From the NCBI GenBank assembly GCA_965249175.1, contig OZ252227.1, forward strand, positions 3,162,001-3,226,000: a stretch of 64,000 bases of DNA. Reading direction: 5' to 3'. Below, piece after piece: positions 36,303-45,294 of this stretch; position 1 is the first letter of the stretch, and each line of letters begins with the position of its first letter. The notes under the pieces were generated by a model, which made no database searches, was not told where the DNA came from, and saw nothing but the letters and a program-made list of their open reading frames with translations. Origin of the DNA: CAZYFH01 sp965249175 (GTDB taxonomy: Bacteria; Acidobacteriota; Vicinamibacteria; Vicinamibacterales; UBA8438). A program made the translations under genes and the position numbers.

Positions 36303-38384
36303 ATGGGTAGACGCAACCACGTGCGAATCCTGATCGTCGTCGCCGCGGTAGCTGTTGCCGTCCTCGCCCCGACCGCAGGACTTAAGGGGCAGGCGCCGGA
36401 GCAAGGCCGTGGCTACCCGACCCAGGACTGGCCATTGGTCGGTGGCAACTGGTCGAGCGCGCGCTACTCTGCGCTCAACGACATCTCCACCGCATCGGTC
36501 GACCGGCTCGGCGGCGCGTGGGTGGCGAGACTCGATGGCGGTGCGTCGTCGAGGGCAACACCGGTCGTCAAGGACGGCGTCCTCTACTTGACCGCCGGGG
36601 CCAACGTCTTCGCGATCGACGCGCGTACCGGTGAGACGAACTGGCGGTGGCAGCCGGGCAGCTCTGGCGATGACGCCCGGATGGTTCCATCGTGGCAAGG
36701 CGTCGGGCTGGGCGACGGCCTCGTCTTCGTCGGGCTGCGGAGCGCACAGGTGGCCGCCCTCAGCCAGGAGACGGGCGAGCAGGTGTGGGTCGAGTCGGTC
36801 GGCAGCGTCCCGTCGCAGGTGGGCGAGTCGGTGACCACGGCGCCGATGTACGCGCAGGGCAGGGTCTTCGTCGGCCTGGCGAACGGCGACACCGGCGGGC
36901 AGGGGCGCATCCTCGCCCTCGATGCGGCGACCGGGGCAATCCAGTGGACCTTCTTCGTCGTACCACGGCCGGGCACATTCGGTCACGACACGTGGCCACA
37001 GGACTCAAACACGTGGGAGCTCGGCGGCGGTGGTGTCTGGCTGGTCGGAACCGTCGACCCCGACCTGGGGATGGTCTACTTCTCGACCGGCAACCCGGTG
37101 CCGATGTTCGGTGGCGAGATCCGAGGGGGTGACAACCTGTTCACCGCCTCCGTGCTGGCGCTCGACATCGAAACCGGCGAACGGCGCTGGCACTATCAAG
37201 TGGTCCGGCACGACGTCTGGGATGCCGATATCGCCACCCCCCTGTTGCTCTACGACCACGACGCGGGGGGCGGCGCATCCCGCAAGGCGGTGGCGGCCAT
37301 GCGGGCGGACGGCCACCTCTTCCTGTTCGATCGCGAGACTGGCGAACCGCTCTTTCCTATCGAGGAGCGCGACGTGCCGCAGGACGCCCATCAGCGGACC
37401 GCACCGACGCAGCCGTTCCCGGTGACGGGTGAAAGCATCCTGCCCGACTGCTCGTATTGGCGCGACCGCGTGCCGCCACCGTTCGAGCTCAACTGCAGCG
37501 GCTTCACGCCGCCCATGGTGAACGAGCACACGGTGGTGGCGCCCGGTGTGCCAATTCCTCGTGTCCGGGTCACGCCGATGTCGTTCAGTCCGCAGACCGG
37601 CTACATCTACGCGCAAGGCAACGCGACGGTCGGCCGCGCGCGCCGCTTCGAGGATCCCTGGCATTGGAACCTCGATGACAACGAGCTGACCCTGCCCGAC
37701 CCTGTCGGCATCATCGCCGCCGTCGACACGCGGACCAGTCGAGTCGTCTGGAAACACGAGGTGCCGTCGGCGCTGCTCGGCACGAGCGGCCCGCTGACGA
37801 CCGCTGGCGGCTTGATGTTCCGCGGCTCGGCCGGCGGTCAGGCCGAGGCGTATAACGCGCGGACCGGTGCACGAGCGTGGACGTTCCGGACCAGCGCGGC
37901 GGGGGCCCGTGTGCGCCCAGGCCCGGCGACCACATACGAGCTGGACGGCACGCAGTACATCGCCATCGCCATGGGCCCCGAGCTGTGGGCGTTCGCGCTG
38001 GACGGCACCGTTCCCGCGCGGGGTGAGCCGGTGCTCGACGAGTGGGTCGACTACGAGCGGCCACGTCCCGCTCCTGAGGTGACCGCCGCCATCGAGACCG
38101 CGACGCTCATCGAAGCGCCGAGAGGCATCGTGGGCGGCCGGCGGTACGGGTTCGACGAACACCGTTTCAACCCGGTGCGCGCCCTCGTCACTGCGGGCGC
38201 GCGGGTGCGCTTCGTCAACAACGGGGAGATCGCCCACACCATCGCGGCGCGGGACGGGAGCTGGACCACCGACACGCTCGACCCGGCGACGTCGGCGTCC
38301 GTCACGCTCGACGAACCCGGGACGTTCCTCTACCACTGCACGGACCACCCGTGGGCCATTGGCGAGCTCACGGTGGAACCCTGA
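36303..38384 (+). CDS. PQQ-dehydrogenase-like propeller with C-terminal cupredoxin domain (copy 1)
   Basis: 693 residues; N-terminal signal. Residues about 40-595 form a quinoprotein-type propeller: 'DWPLVGGNWSSARYSALNDI', 'FGGEIRGGDNLFTASVLALDIETGERRWHYQ' (in pieces) and 'VVRHDVWDADIATPLLLYD', the last matching the WDxD region of PQQ alcohol dehydrogenases. Residues about 620-693 are a cupredoxin-like domain: 'RFVNNGEIAHTIAARDGSW' with one His and 'FLYHCTDHPWAIGEL' with Cys and His. No Met follows in the axial position. A PQQ oxidase linked to its own electron carrier is plausible. The gene is tandem with a close paralogue 17 bp downstream. Confidence 0.88.
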   Translation: MGRRNHVRILIVVAAVAVAVLAPTAGLKGQAPEQGRGYPTQDWPLVGGNWSSARYSALNDISTASVDRLGGAWVARLDGGASSRATPVVKDGVLYLTAGANVFAIDARTGETNWRWQPGSSGDDARMVPSWQGVGLGDGLVFVGLRSAQVAALSQETGEQVWVESVGSVPSQVGESVTTAPMYAQGRVFVGLANGDTGGQGRILALDAATGAIQWTFFVVPRPGTFGHDTWPQDSNTWELGGGGVWLVGTVDPDLGMVYFSTGNPVPMFGGEIRGGDNLFTASVLALDIETGERRWHYQVVRHDVWDADIATPLLLYDHDAGGGASRKAVAAMRADGHLFLFDRETGEPLFPIEERDVPQDAHQRTAPTQPFPVTGESILPDCSYWRDRVPPPFELNCSGFTPPMVNEHTVVAPGVPIPRVRVTPMSFSPQTGYIYAQGNATVGRARRFEDPWHWNLDDNELTLPDPVGIIAAVDTRTSRVVWKHEVPSALLGTSGPLTTAGGLMFRGSAGGQAEAYNARTGARAWTFRTSAAGARVRPGPATTYELDGTQYIAIAMGPELWAFALDGTVPARGEPVLDEWVDYERPRPAPEVTAAIETATLIEAPRGIVGGRRYGFDEHRFNPVRALVTAGARVRFVNNGEIAHTIAARDGSWTTDTLDPATSASVTLDEPGTFLYHCTDHPWAIGELTVEP

Positions 38385-38401
38385 GAGCACGAGGGATCGA
38401 T

Positions 38402-40477
38402 ATGCGTCTGCGTCAACGTGGTGTCATCGTCGCCGTCGTCGCCGGGATGGTTGCGCTAACGATCCCCTCTGCCCTGCGGGGTCAGGGCCCCGAGGGTGGG
38501 CGCGGCTACCCCACCGGAGACTGGCCGTTGGTCGGGGGCAACTGGTCGAGCTCGCGCTACTCCGCGCTCTCCGACATCTCGACCGCGACCGTCGACCGGC
38601 TCGGCGGCGCGTGGGTGACGAGGCTCGAGGGCGGCGCGTCGTCGCGCGCGACGCCGGTCGTCAAGGACGGCATCCTCTACCTCACGGCCGGGGCGAATGT
38701 GTTCGCCATCGACGCGCGGACCGGCGACACCGTCTGGCGCTGGCAGCCTGGCACCTCCGAAGATGCCGCGCGGATGGTGCCCTCCTGGCAGGGTGTCGCC
38801 TTGGGCGACGACCTCGTGTTCGTCGGACTACGCAGCTCGCAGGTGGCGGCGCTTCGCCAGGACACCGGGGAGCTCGCGTGGGTGGAGTCAGTCGGCAGCG
38901 TGCCGCAACGGGCGGGCGAGACGGTGACGTCGGCGCCGATGTATGCCGAGGGCCGCGTCTTCGTCGGGGTGGCCAACGGCGACAGCGGCGGCCAGGGGCG
39001 CATCGTCTCGCTCGATGCGGCGACCGGGGAGAAGCACTGGACGTTTTTCGTCGTGCCACGCCCGGGTGAATTCGGGCACGAGACCTGGCCACAGGACTCG
39101 AACACCTGGGAGCTCGGGGGCGGCGGGGTCTGGTTGGTCGGGACGGTCGACCCCGAGCTCGGGATGGTCTACTTCTCGACCGGCAACCCGGTGCCGATGT
39201 TCGGCGGCGAGATCCGGGCGGGCGACAACCTCTTCACCGCCTCGGTGCTGGCGCTCGACATCGAGACGGGCGAGCGACGGTGGCACTATCAGGTCGTCCG
39301 TCACGATGTCTGGGATGCCGACATCGCCACGCCGCTGCTGCTCTACGACCATGGTGCTGACGTCGGCGGCGCGTCACGCAAGGCGCTCGCCGCCATGCGG
39401 GCCGACGGCTATCTGTTCCTGTTCGATCGAGAAACAGGTGAGCCGCTCTCGCCGATCGAGGAACGGGCGGTGCCGCAGGACGCGCATCAGGTGACGGCGG
39501 CGACCCAGCCGTTTCCGGTAGGCGTGGAGAGCATCCTGCCAGACTGCTCGTTCTGGCGCGACCGGGTGCCGCCGCCGTTCGAGCTCAACTGCAGTGGGTT
39601 TACGCCGCCGTCGGTGAACGAGCACACCGTCGTGGCGCCAGGCGTGCCGATTCCGCGGGTGCGGGTCACGCCGATGTCCTTCAGCCCACAGACCGGCTAC
39701 ATCTACGCGCAAGGCACCGCCATGGTGGGACGCGCACGGCGCTTCGACAACCCGTGGTTTGTGTACATCGGAAGCGCGGTCACGCTCCCCGAGCCGGTCG
39801 GCATCATTGCCGCTGTCGACACGCGGACCAACCGCGTCGCCTGGAAACATGAGGTGCCGTCGACGCTGCTCGGCACGAGCGGTCCGCTGACGACCGCCGG
39901 TGGCTTGATGTTCCGCGGATCGGCAGGCGGCCAGGTCGAGGCATACAACGCGCGGACCGGTGCGCGAGCGTGGACGTTCCGGACCAGCGAAGTGGGCGCG
40001 CGGGTGCGCCCCGGACCGGCGGCCGCCTACGAGCTCAACGGCGCCCAGTACATCGCCGTCGCCATGGGCCCGGAGCTCTGGGCGTTCACGCTGGACGGCG
40101 GCGTCCCCGCGCGGGGCGCGCCGGTGCTCGACCCGTGGGTGGACTACGAGCCGGCCCTGCCCGCGCCGCGCGCGACGAGCGAGATCGAAACCGCGACGCT
40201 CATCGAGAGTCCCTCGTGGGCCGTTGGCGGTCGTCGCTACGCGATCGACGAGCACGGCTTCGCCCCGGTGCGCGCGCTCGTCGCGGTCGGCTCGAGCGTG
40301 CGGATCGTCAACAACGGCGAGATCGCGCACACCGTCGCGGCGCGGGACGCGAGCTGGACCACCGCCACGCTCGAGCCGTCGACCTGGGAGGTCGTCACCT
40401 TCGACCGGCCCGGCACGTTCCTCTACCACTGCACGGACCACCCCTGGGCCATCGGGGAGATCACGGTCGAGGAGTGA
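38402..40477 (+). CDS. PQQ-dehydrogenase-like propeller with C-terminal cupredoxin domain (copy 2)
   Basis: 691 residues from ATG 38402. An open frame extends into the previous gene, but this start is followed by the signal 'GVIVAVVAGMVALTIPSAL'. It has the same domain order as the preceding gene with long identical runs, e.g. around 'HDVWDADIATPLLLYDH' and 'ELNCSGFTPP'. The cupredoxin part keeps 'IAHTVAARDASW' and 'YHCTDHPWAIGEI', again without an axial Met. The two genes look like a tandem duplication whose main differences lie at the N-terminus and around residues 455-470. Confidence 0.88.
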   Translation: MRLRQRGVIVAVVAGMVALTIPSALRGQGPEGGRGYPTGDWPLVGGNWSSSRYSALSDISTATVDRLGGAWVTRLEGGASSRATPVVKDGILYLTAGANVFAIDARTGDTVWRWQPGTSEDAARMVPSWQGVALGDDLVFVGLRSSQVAALRQDTGELAWVESVGSVPQRAGETVTSAPMYAEGRVFVGVANGDSGGQGRIVSLDAATGEKHWTFFVVPRPGEFGHETWPQDSNTWELGGGGVWLVGTVDPELGMVYFSTGNPVPMFGGEIRAGDNLFTASVLALDIETGERRWHYQVVRHDVWDADIATPLLLYDHGADVGGASRKALAAMRADGYLFLFDRETGEPLSPIEERAVPQDAHQVTAATQPFPVGVESILPDCSFWRDRVPPPFELNCSGFTPPSVNEHTVVAPGVPIPRVRVTPMSFSPQTGYIYAQGTAMVGRARRFDNPWFVYIGSAVTLPEPVGIIAAVDTRTNRVAWKHEVPSTLLGTSGPLTTAGGLMFRGSAGGQVEAYNARTGARAWTFRTSEVGARVRPGPAAAYELNGAQYIAVAMGPELWAFTLDGGVPARGAPVLDPWVDYEPALPAPRATSEIETATLIESPSWAVGGRRYAIDEHGFAPVRALVAVGSSVRIVNNGEIAHTVAARDASWTTATLEPSTWEVVTFDRPGTFLYHCTDHPWAIGEITVEE

Positions 40478-40486
40478 CGGGACCGC

Positions 40487-40642
40487 TCACCGAACGACCG
40501 CGTAGTAAATGACGTACACCCACGACAGGATGCCGTGCAGGATCGCCCACAGAATCGACTCGTTGGCGCTCCACGACATCGCGATCGCGAGTGCGGTACC
40601 AAACCCGACCCCGACCTTTGCCGCGTTCTTCGAGTCCGCCAT
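40487..40642 (-). CDS. small single-pass membrane protein (51 aa)
   Basis: 51 residues from ATG 40642: 'MADSKNAAKVGVGFGTALAI', then 'SWSANESILWAILHGILSW' and 'VYVIYYAVVR'. This pattern, a short Gly-rich helix then 'SILWAILHGILSW.YVIYY', recurs in small bacterial membrane proteins of unknown function. It begins 2 bp downstream of the amidohydrolase stop on the same strand, so it is cotranscribed with it. Too short for many gene callers. Confidence 0.75.
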   Translation of the reverse strand: MADSKNAAKVGVGFGTALAIAMSWSANESILWAILHGILSWVYVIYYAVVR

Positions 40643-40644
40643 GG

Positions 40645-42018
40645 CTACTGAGTCGGCAGCAAGCTGTCGCGCGCTACCCACTCGCCGGCCTGCATCACCC
40701 GGTCGATCGCGAGCGTGTTCCGGATGTCGGTCAGGGGATCGGCGCTGAGCACGATCAGATCGGCGATCTTGCCAGCGTCGAGCGTTCCGAAGTCGGCCTC
40801 GCCGACCGGCGGCATGATCGTCGCGCCTGTGGCCGTGGCGGCGACGATCGCCTGCATCGGCGTCAACCCGGCCTCGACATAGAGCTCCAGTTCGTGGTGG
40901 GTGCCCCATCCCATCGGGACGTTGCCGGTCCCGCTGTCGGTGCCCAAGGCCACCATGACGCCGGCGTCATGGATGGTCTTCACGAATGCCTGCACCTGCC
41001 GAAACGCCGACTTGCGGTCTTCGAAACCAGGGTCGTCGATAACGCTGGCCCGAACCTCTGCATCGTCCCAGCGTGCGAGCGATTCTGGGTTGAACGCCGC
41101 ACGCAGCTCGGGGTCTTCCAGCAGCTCGGGATGCTCGGCGAAATGCCAGTTGTTCTGGCTGATCGACAGCGTGGGCGAGAAGGCAACGTCGTTGTCGAGA
41201 CACATCTGGATGAACTGCTGGGAGACCTCGGGATCGGTCATCGGGACGCCGGCCCCCGGGCCGAACGTCCGCACGGTGCTGTGCAGGAAATCCCGCAGAC
41301 CGGCCTCGACCAACTGCCGGCCATCCGCCTCTTCGTCAATGTGGGCCACCGGAATCGCGCCGTTCGTGATCGCCTCGTCGACGATCGCCGCGCGGATCTC
41401 GGGCGTGATCTTGTGCCCCGGCTCCGGCGTCTCGTTGACCCACATCTTGACGAAGTGGGCGCCGAGGCCAACCTGCTCCCGCACCATCTCGCGCGCTTCC
41501 TCTTCCGTGGTCGGCTGATTCGCGATCCCCGCGTTGAAGCCGCCCGGATACGTAAAGCCCCGGCCGGCGGTGAACATACGCGGCATGCCCGCACGACCGG
41601 CGTTGGCTTCGAGCATCAGGGCCACCGTGTCGGGTGCGTCGGCGCCGATGCTACGCGCGGTGGTGACGCCGTAATAGAGCTGTGTCCGCAGCTGCCGCTC
41701 GACCGCCGCCGGGTCCCCCGGGTAGTGGTTGTGGGTATCCACCAGACCGGGGATCACCGTCTTCCCGGCCCCATCGAGAATCTCCGCTCCGGCGGGGATG
41801 GCGGTCGTGGCCCGCGGCCCGGCCGCGTGGATGCGCCCGTCACGAATCACGACGACCGCATCGGCGACGGGAGCCGCGCCGGTACCGTCGATCAGTTGCG
41901 CACCGACGATGGCCACGCTCGCTGTCTCAGGCTGAGGCGTGGGGCTCTCGCCGCACGCAACAAGCGACGTGACCGCGAGAACGACGAGAGACGATACAGC
42001 TCGACAGCTGGCGGTCAT
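40645..42018 (-). CDS. amidohydrolase-family lipoprotein
   Basis: 457 residues from ATG 42018; lipobox 'VTSLVACG' places the lipid on about Cys22. Metal ligands of the superfamily: HxH in 'GLVDTHNHYPGD', a candidate carbamylated Lys in 'AHFVKMWVNET', His in 'PVAHIDEEADG' and 'FLHSTVRTFGPG', and the final Asp in 'VALGTDSGTGNVP'. Imidazolonepropionase/prolidase-like members hydrolyse amide or ring bonds; the substrate is unknown. It likely acts in the periplasm, tethered to a membrane. Followed by the 51-residue membrane protein. Confidence 0.9.
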   Translation of the reverse strand: MTASCRAVSSLVVLAVTSLVACGESPTPQPETASVAIVGAQLIDGTGAAPVADAVVVIRDGRIHAAGPRATTAIPAGAEILDGAGKTVIPGLVDTHNHYPGDPAAVERQLRTQLYYGVTTARSIGADAPDTVALMLEANAGRAGMPRMFTAGRGFTYPGGFNAGIANQPTTEEEAREMVREQVGLGAHFVKMWVNETPEPGHKITPEIRAAIVDEAITNGAIPVAHIDEEADGRQLVEAGLRDFLHSTVRTFGPGAGVPMTDPEVSQQFIQMCLDNDVAFSPTLSISQNNWHFAEHPELLEDPELRAAFNPESLARWDDAEVRASVIDDPGFEDRKSAFRQVQAFVKTIHDAGVMVALGTDSGTGNVPMGWGTHHELELYVEAGLTPMQAIVAATATGATIMPPVGEADFGTLDAGKIADLIVLSADPLTDIRNTLAIDRVMQAGEWVARDSLLPTQ

Positions 42019-42082
42019 CGCGTGACTCCTGCGGCGTACAATACCAGCACTCGCGCGACGCTGAGCGCCGAGGAGGGACGAC

Positions 42083-43171
42083 ATGAGACGACTCGCACTC
42101 GCTGGCCTGGCGACAACGGCGACAACGTTGGTCCTGGGGTGCGCCGCACCTGCGCCCTTGCCCGACGACACCGCGGACGCGACGCCCGGCACCGACCCGG
42201 CACCGCCCGCCTTCGCGGTCACGGGTGAGGCCCCGTGCGTGCCGGTCGGGGACATCGAGTTCATCTGCGATCTCGTCAGTCCCGAGGACCTCGCCATTGT
42301 CCCCGATTCGGAATGGGTCATCGCGTCCGGCGCCCGAGAAGGTGGCCGGATCCACCTCGTCAACATGCGCGACAAGACCACGTCGGTCCTGTTTCCGATC
42401 CCGCAGCCAGCCGAGCGGTTCGATGCGACGACCTACCCGACGTGTCCTGGTCCGCTCGATGAGACGGCCGACGCGTTCAGAGCCCACGGGCTCTATCTCC
42501 AACCGGGACCGGCCACCCTGCACACTCTGTACGTGGTCCACCACGGCACCAGGGAATCGATCGAGGTGTTCGAGGTCGATGCCGGCACGACACCACCCGG
42601 CTTGACGTGGATCGGATGCGCACCGGCACTCTCGACGATCGCGTTCAACAGCGTGGTGGCGCTCCCGGAGGGTGGATTCGCGGGAACGAGTGGCGGCACA
42701 GGCGACGTGTGGGAGTACCACACGGCCACCGGGTGGCGACGGGTGCCGGGCAGCGAGGACACCGCGCCGAACGGACTGGAGATCTCGAAGGACGGACGCT
42801 GGATGTATATCGCGGGGTGGAGTGAGGAGAAGCTGACGCGCATCTCGCGCGGCCGAACCCCGGTTGAAAAGGACGTCGTCGCGCTGGGATTCCGGCCCGA
42901 CAACCTCAGGATGTCGCCCGACGGCTCGGTGCTCTTCGCTGCGGGTCACACCGACAAGGACGGTCGCTCGATCACCGACCCGCGCGAGCCGACACGCGAA
43001 ACGAGCAACGTCGCGGCGATCGACCCGGCGACGCTGGACGTCCGGCGGGTGTTCGAGCACGCCGCAATGCCGGGTTTCGTGGCGTCGACGACTGCGACGA
43101 TCGTCGGGAACGAGATGTGGCTGGGGTCGTATCGAGGCGACCGAATCGCGTACTTCCCGGCGCCCGAGTAG
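42083..43171 (+). CDS. SMP-30/strictosidine-synthase-like propeller lipoprotein
   Basis: 362 residues with lipobox 'TTLVLGC' (Cys20). The mature part opens 'CVPVGDIEFICDLVSPEDLAIV' (in two pieces) and contains 'GLYLQPGPATLHTLYVVHHG', 'FNSVVALPEGGFAGTSG', 'TAPNGLEISKDGRWMYIAGW' and 'RPDNLRMSPDGSVLFAAGH', the layout of SMP-30/paraoxonase-like six-bladed propellers. Possible lactonase or ester hydrolase on the cell envelope. Its stop is directly followed by the convergent minus-strand gene, with no spacer. Confidence 0.82.
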   Translation: MRRLALAGLATTATTLVLGCAAPAPLPDDTADATPGTDPAPPAFAVTGEAPCVPVGDIEFICDLVSPEDLAIVPDSEWVIASGAREGGRIHLVNMRDKTTSVLFPIPQPAERFDATTYPTCPGPLDETADAFRAHGLYLQPGPATLHTLYVVHHGTRESIEVFEVDAGTTPPGLTWIGCAPALSTIAFNSVVALPEGGFAGTSGGTGDVWEYHTATGWRRVPGSEDTAPNGLEISKDGRWMYIAGWSEEKLTRISRGRTPVEKDVVALGFRPDNLRMSPDGSVLFAAGHTDKDGRSITDPREPTRETSNVAAIDPATLDVRRVFEHAAMPGFVASTTATIVGNEMWLGSYRGDRIAYFPAPE

Positions 43172-44206
43172 TTAGTGCCCCTTCGCCGTCGCCTCGGCCA
43201 CGCGCTCGCCCCCGAGCGCGTTGGGCACCGAATAGTTGCCCTCGTGGCAGGCGTATTCGAACTGCAGGTAGCTGTCGTCACGGTTGAAGGGGAACGCCGC
43301 GGTCCACGGCTGGGTGTAGGTCTCGATATCGTCCATCGTGATCGAATAGCGCAGCATGTCGGGGCCGACGAGCGTGAACCGCTCGACGATCCGCTGCCGT
43401 TCGGACTGACGTGACCGCGTGCCTGCCGTTGCTCCCCGCATGTTCTGCACCGCCCGGAAGTTGGTCGACTCGACGATGAGCGTGTTGCCGGCCCAGTGGC
43501 CACGCGGGTCGCCCTCCCACTGGAGGATCCCCGCGTCGAGGTGCGACCCCTGGCCAACCGGAATGATGCGCGCGTTGTGGATCATCTCGCTGTGAATCAC
43601 GACGTATCCGGGTGACTGCAGGATCAGCGTCCCGTTGTTGTAGTGGGTCGGCATCATCATGCCGAGCACGCCGCGCGAGATGCAGCGGTCGCCCGTTTCC
43701 ATGTTGGCCGCCGAATCGTGGAGCGCCGCCATGTTCATCGCGATCTCTTCGCGGGCGTCCGCCGTGCGGCTCGGAATCCGCCCGGTCGCCGGCTCAACGA
43801 TCAGCGCGGGTGCGCCGATATCGACCGGCTTTTCCCAGAACCAGTCGAACCAGTAGGTCCCGTACGCGCCGACGCCGCCCCGGTTCTCCTCGAACCCTTT
43901 CCACGCGAACGCCTCCCGCCGGCCGCTGTCCAACGCTTCGGCCCGCTCACGCAGATCGTCGGGTGAGAACGCCTCCACCCCCGCCAGTTCCTCGGGTAGC
44001 TCGAGCGGCGTGAACATGGCGTTCGAGTTGTTCCACATCCCGGTGATGTTCGGCTGACCGTCGGCGAGACGCTCCGGCGTCCAGGTCCCGGAGCCCTCAG
44101 GCGCTGTCGAATTCTGCGCCGCCGCCGGTGCGGCAAGGGCGAACACGAGCGCCACGCCCGCGAGCGATCCATACCTGATCATGGTCATGCTGACGCTGGT
44201 CTTCAT
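43172..44206 (-). CDS. conserved secreted protein, paralogue B
   Basis: 344 residues from ATG 44206 (AAAGG 7 nt upstream); signal peptide ends 'APAAAQN'. Shares with the genes at 33890 and 44260: 'GQPNITGMWNNSN', 'ALIVEPATGRIPS', 'DRCISRGVLGMMMPTHYNN', 'SPGYVVIHSEMIHNARII', 'PRGHWAGNTLIVESTNF', 'FEYACHEGNYSVPN'. It lies 53 bp downstream of paralogue C in the same direction, so both are probably one transcript. Confidence 0.82.
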   Translation of the reverse strand: MKTSVSMTMIRYGSLAGVALVFALAAPAAAQNSTAPEGSGTWTPERLADGQPNITGMWNNSNAMFTPLELPEELAGVEAFSPDDLRERAEALDSGRREAFAWKGFEENRGGVGAYGTYWFDWFWEKPVDIGAPALIVEPATGRIPSRTADAREEIAMNMAALHDSAANMETGDRCISRGVLGMMMPTHYNNGTLILQSPGYVVIHSEMIHNARIIPVGQGSHLDAGILQWEGDPRGHWAGNTLIVESTNFRAVQNMRGATAGTRSRQSERQRIVERFTLVGPDMLRYSITMDDIETYTQPWTAAFPFNRDDSYLQFEYACHEGNYSVPNALGGERVAEATAKGH

Positions 44207-44259
44207 GCGATTGCCTTTCGCGCAGCCGCTGGCTTCCCCGCTGCGCCCGGTCCACGTGT

Positions 44260-45225
44260 TCACTGACCGCCGGCCTCATCCTCGGCGCGCCCGGAGCGCA
44301 GGCTGTTCTCGAGTCCGTAGTTGCCCTCGTGACAGGCGTACTCGAAGATCTGGTACGCCGCATCGCGGTTGAGCGGCATGGCCACCTTCCACGGGGCCGT
44401 GAACGGTCCGGGGTCGTCGATGGTCACTTCGTAGTCGATGGTGTCCGCATCGACACGCGTGAACCGCTCGACGATCTTCAGCGCCTCGCTCTGCTGGATG
44501 CCACGAAGCCCGCGGCTCGCGATGTTCGTGCCGATCGTCCCCTGGTCGTTGTAGTTCGCGGTCTCGACCACCAGCGTCTCGCCCTCCCAGTGACCGCGCG
44601 GGTTCCCGTTCCACAGCCGGATGTTCTCTGACAGCGGCGGTCGATCGTCGAGCGGAATGACGCGCGCCTCGTGGACCATTTCATAGTGGATCACCACGTA
44701 GCCGGGCACCTGCAGGATCTGATAACCGGCACCGTAGCCGCCGGGGAACATCCCGCCCGGAATGCCGCGCGTAATGCACCGCTCCCACGGCGTGTGGGTG
44801 AGCCAGCCGTCGGTCAAATTATCCAGGTTGTGGTTGCGCCGGGCGATCGCGTCACGTCGCAACGGCGCCCGTCCATTCGGCGGGTCGACGACCATCGAGC
44901 GGCGTCGCTCGTTTCGCAACGCGTCTCCCGGGCCATCACCCCATGGGCCCTGGGGTCCGCGCGACCGCGCGTCGGCGGGTGGGTTGGCGGGGGGACGCTG
45001 CGGCCGGTTGGTCCCGGGGAACCAGCGGGCCAACGGCGCGAGCCGCTCGAGGTCGATATCGTCGGGCGCTTCGAAGGGCGTCGGGTCGAAGTTGGTCCAC
45101 ACGCCCTGGATGTTGGGCTGTCCGTCCGGTGTGCGCATCGGAACGGAGTCCTGCCCAGAGGCGGGCGCCACCAGCACTGACGTCAGGAGCGCGCAGGCAA
45201 CGAAGGTGTGTGTCTTCATCTTCAT
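44260..45225 (-). CDS. conserved secreted protein, paralogue C
   Basis: 321 residues from ATG 45225; signal ends 'VAPASGQD'. Same family: 'GQPNIQGVWTNFD', 'SMVVDPPNGRAPLRR', 'ERCITRGIPGGMFPGGYGAG', 'VPGYVVIHYEMVHEARVI', 'PRGHWEGETLVVETANY', 'IVERFTRVDADTIDYEVTID', 'FEYACHEGNYGLEN'. A TATAAT box on the minus strand (about 45236-45241) lies only some 10-12 nt before the ATG, suggesting a very short leader. Head-to-head with the kelch gene. Confidence 0.84.
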   Translation of the reverse strand: MKMKTHTFVACALLTSVLVAPASGQDSVPMRTPDGQPNIQGVWTNFDPTPFEAPDDIDLERLAPLARWFPGTNRPQRPPANPPADARSRGPQGPWGDGPGDALRNERRRSMVVDPPNGRAPLRRDAIARRNHNLDNLTDGWLTHTPWERCITRGIPGGMFPGGYGAGYQILQVPGYVVIHYEMVHEARVIPLDDRPPLSENIRLWNGNPRGHWEGETLVVETANYNDQGTIGTNIASRGLRGIQQSEALKIVERFTRVDADTIDYEVTIDDPGPFTAPWKVAMPLNRDAAYQIFEYACHEGNYGLENSLRSGRAEDEAGGQ

Positions 45226-45294
45226 GGGTAACGCGATTATAGAACGGCGGAGGCATATGATCTCCCGGTTGACGATTTCGCGAAGGGAACGGAC

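Noticed and set aside
37005..40441. Long minus-strand frames opposite both propeller-cupredoxin genes
   Set aside because: They mirror one another only because the plus-strand genes are paralogues; no signal peptide or domain.
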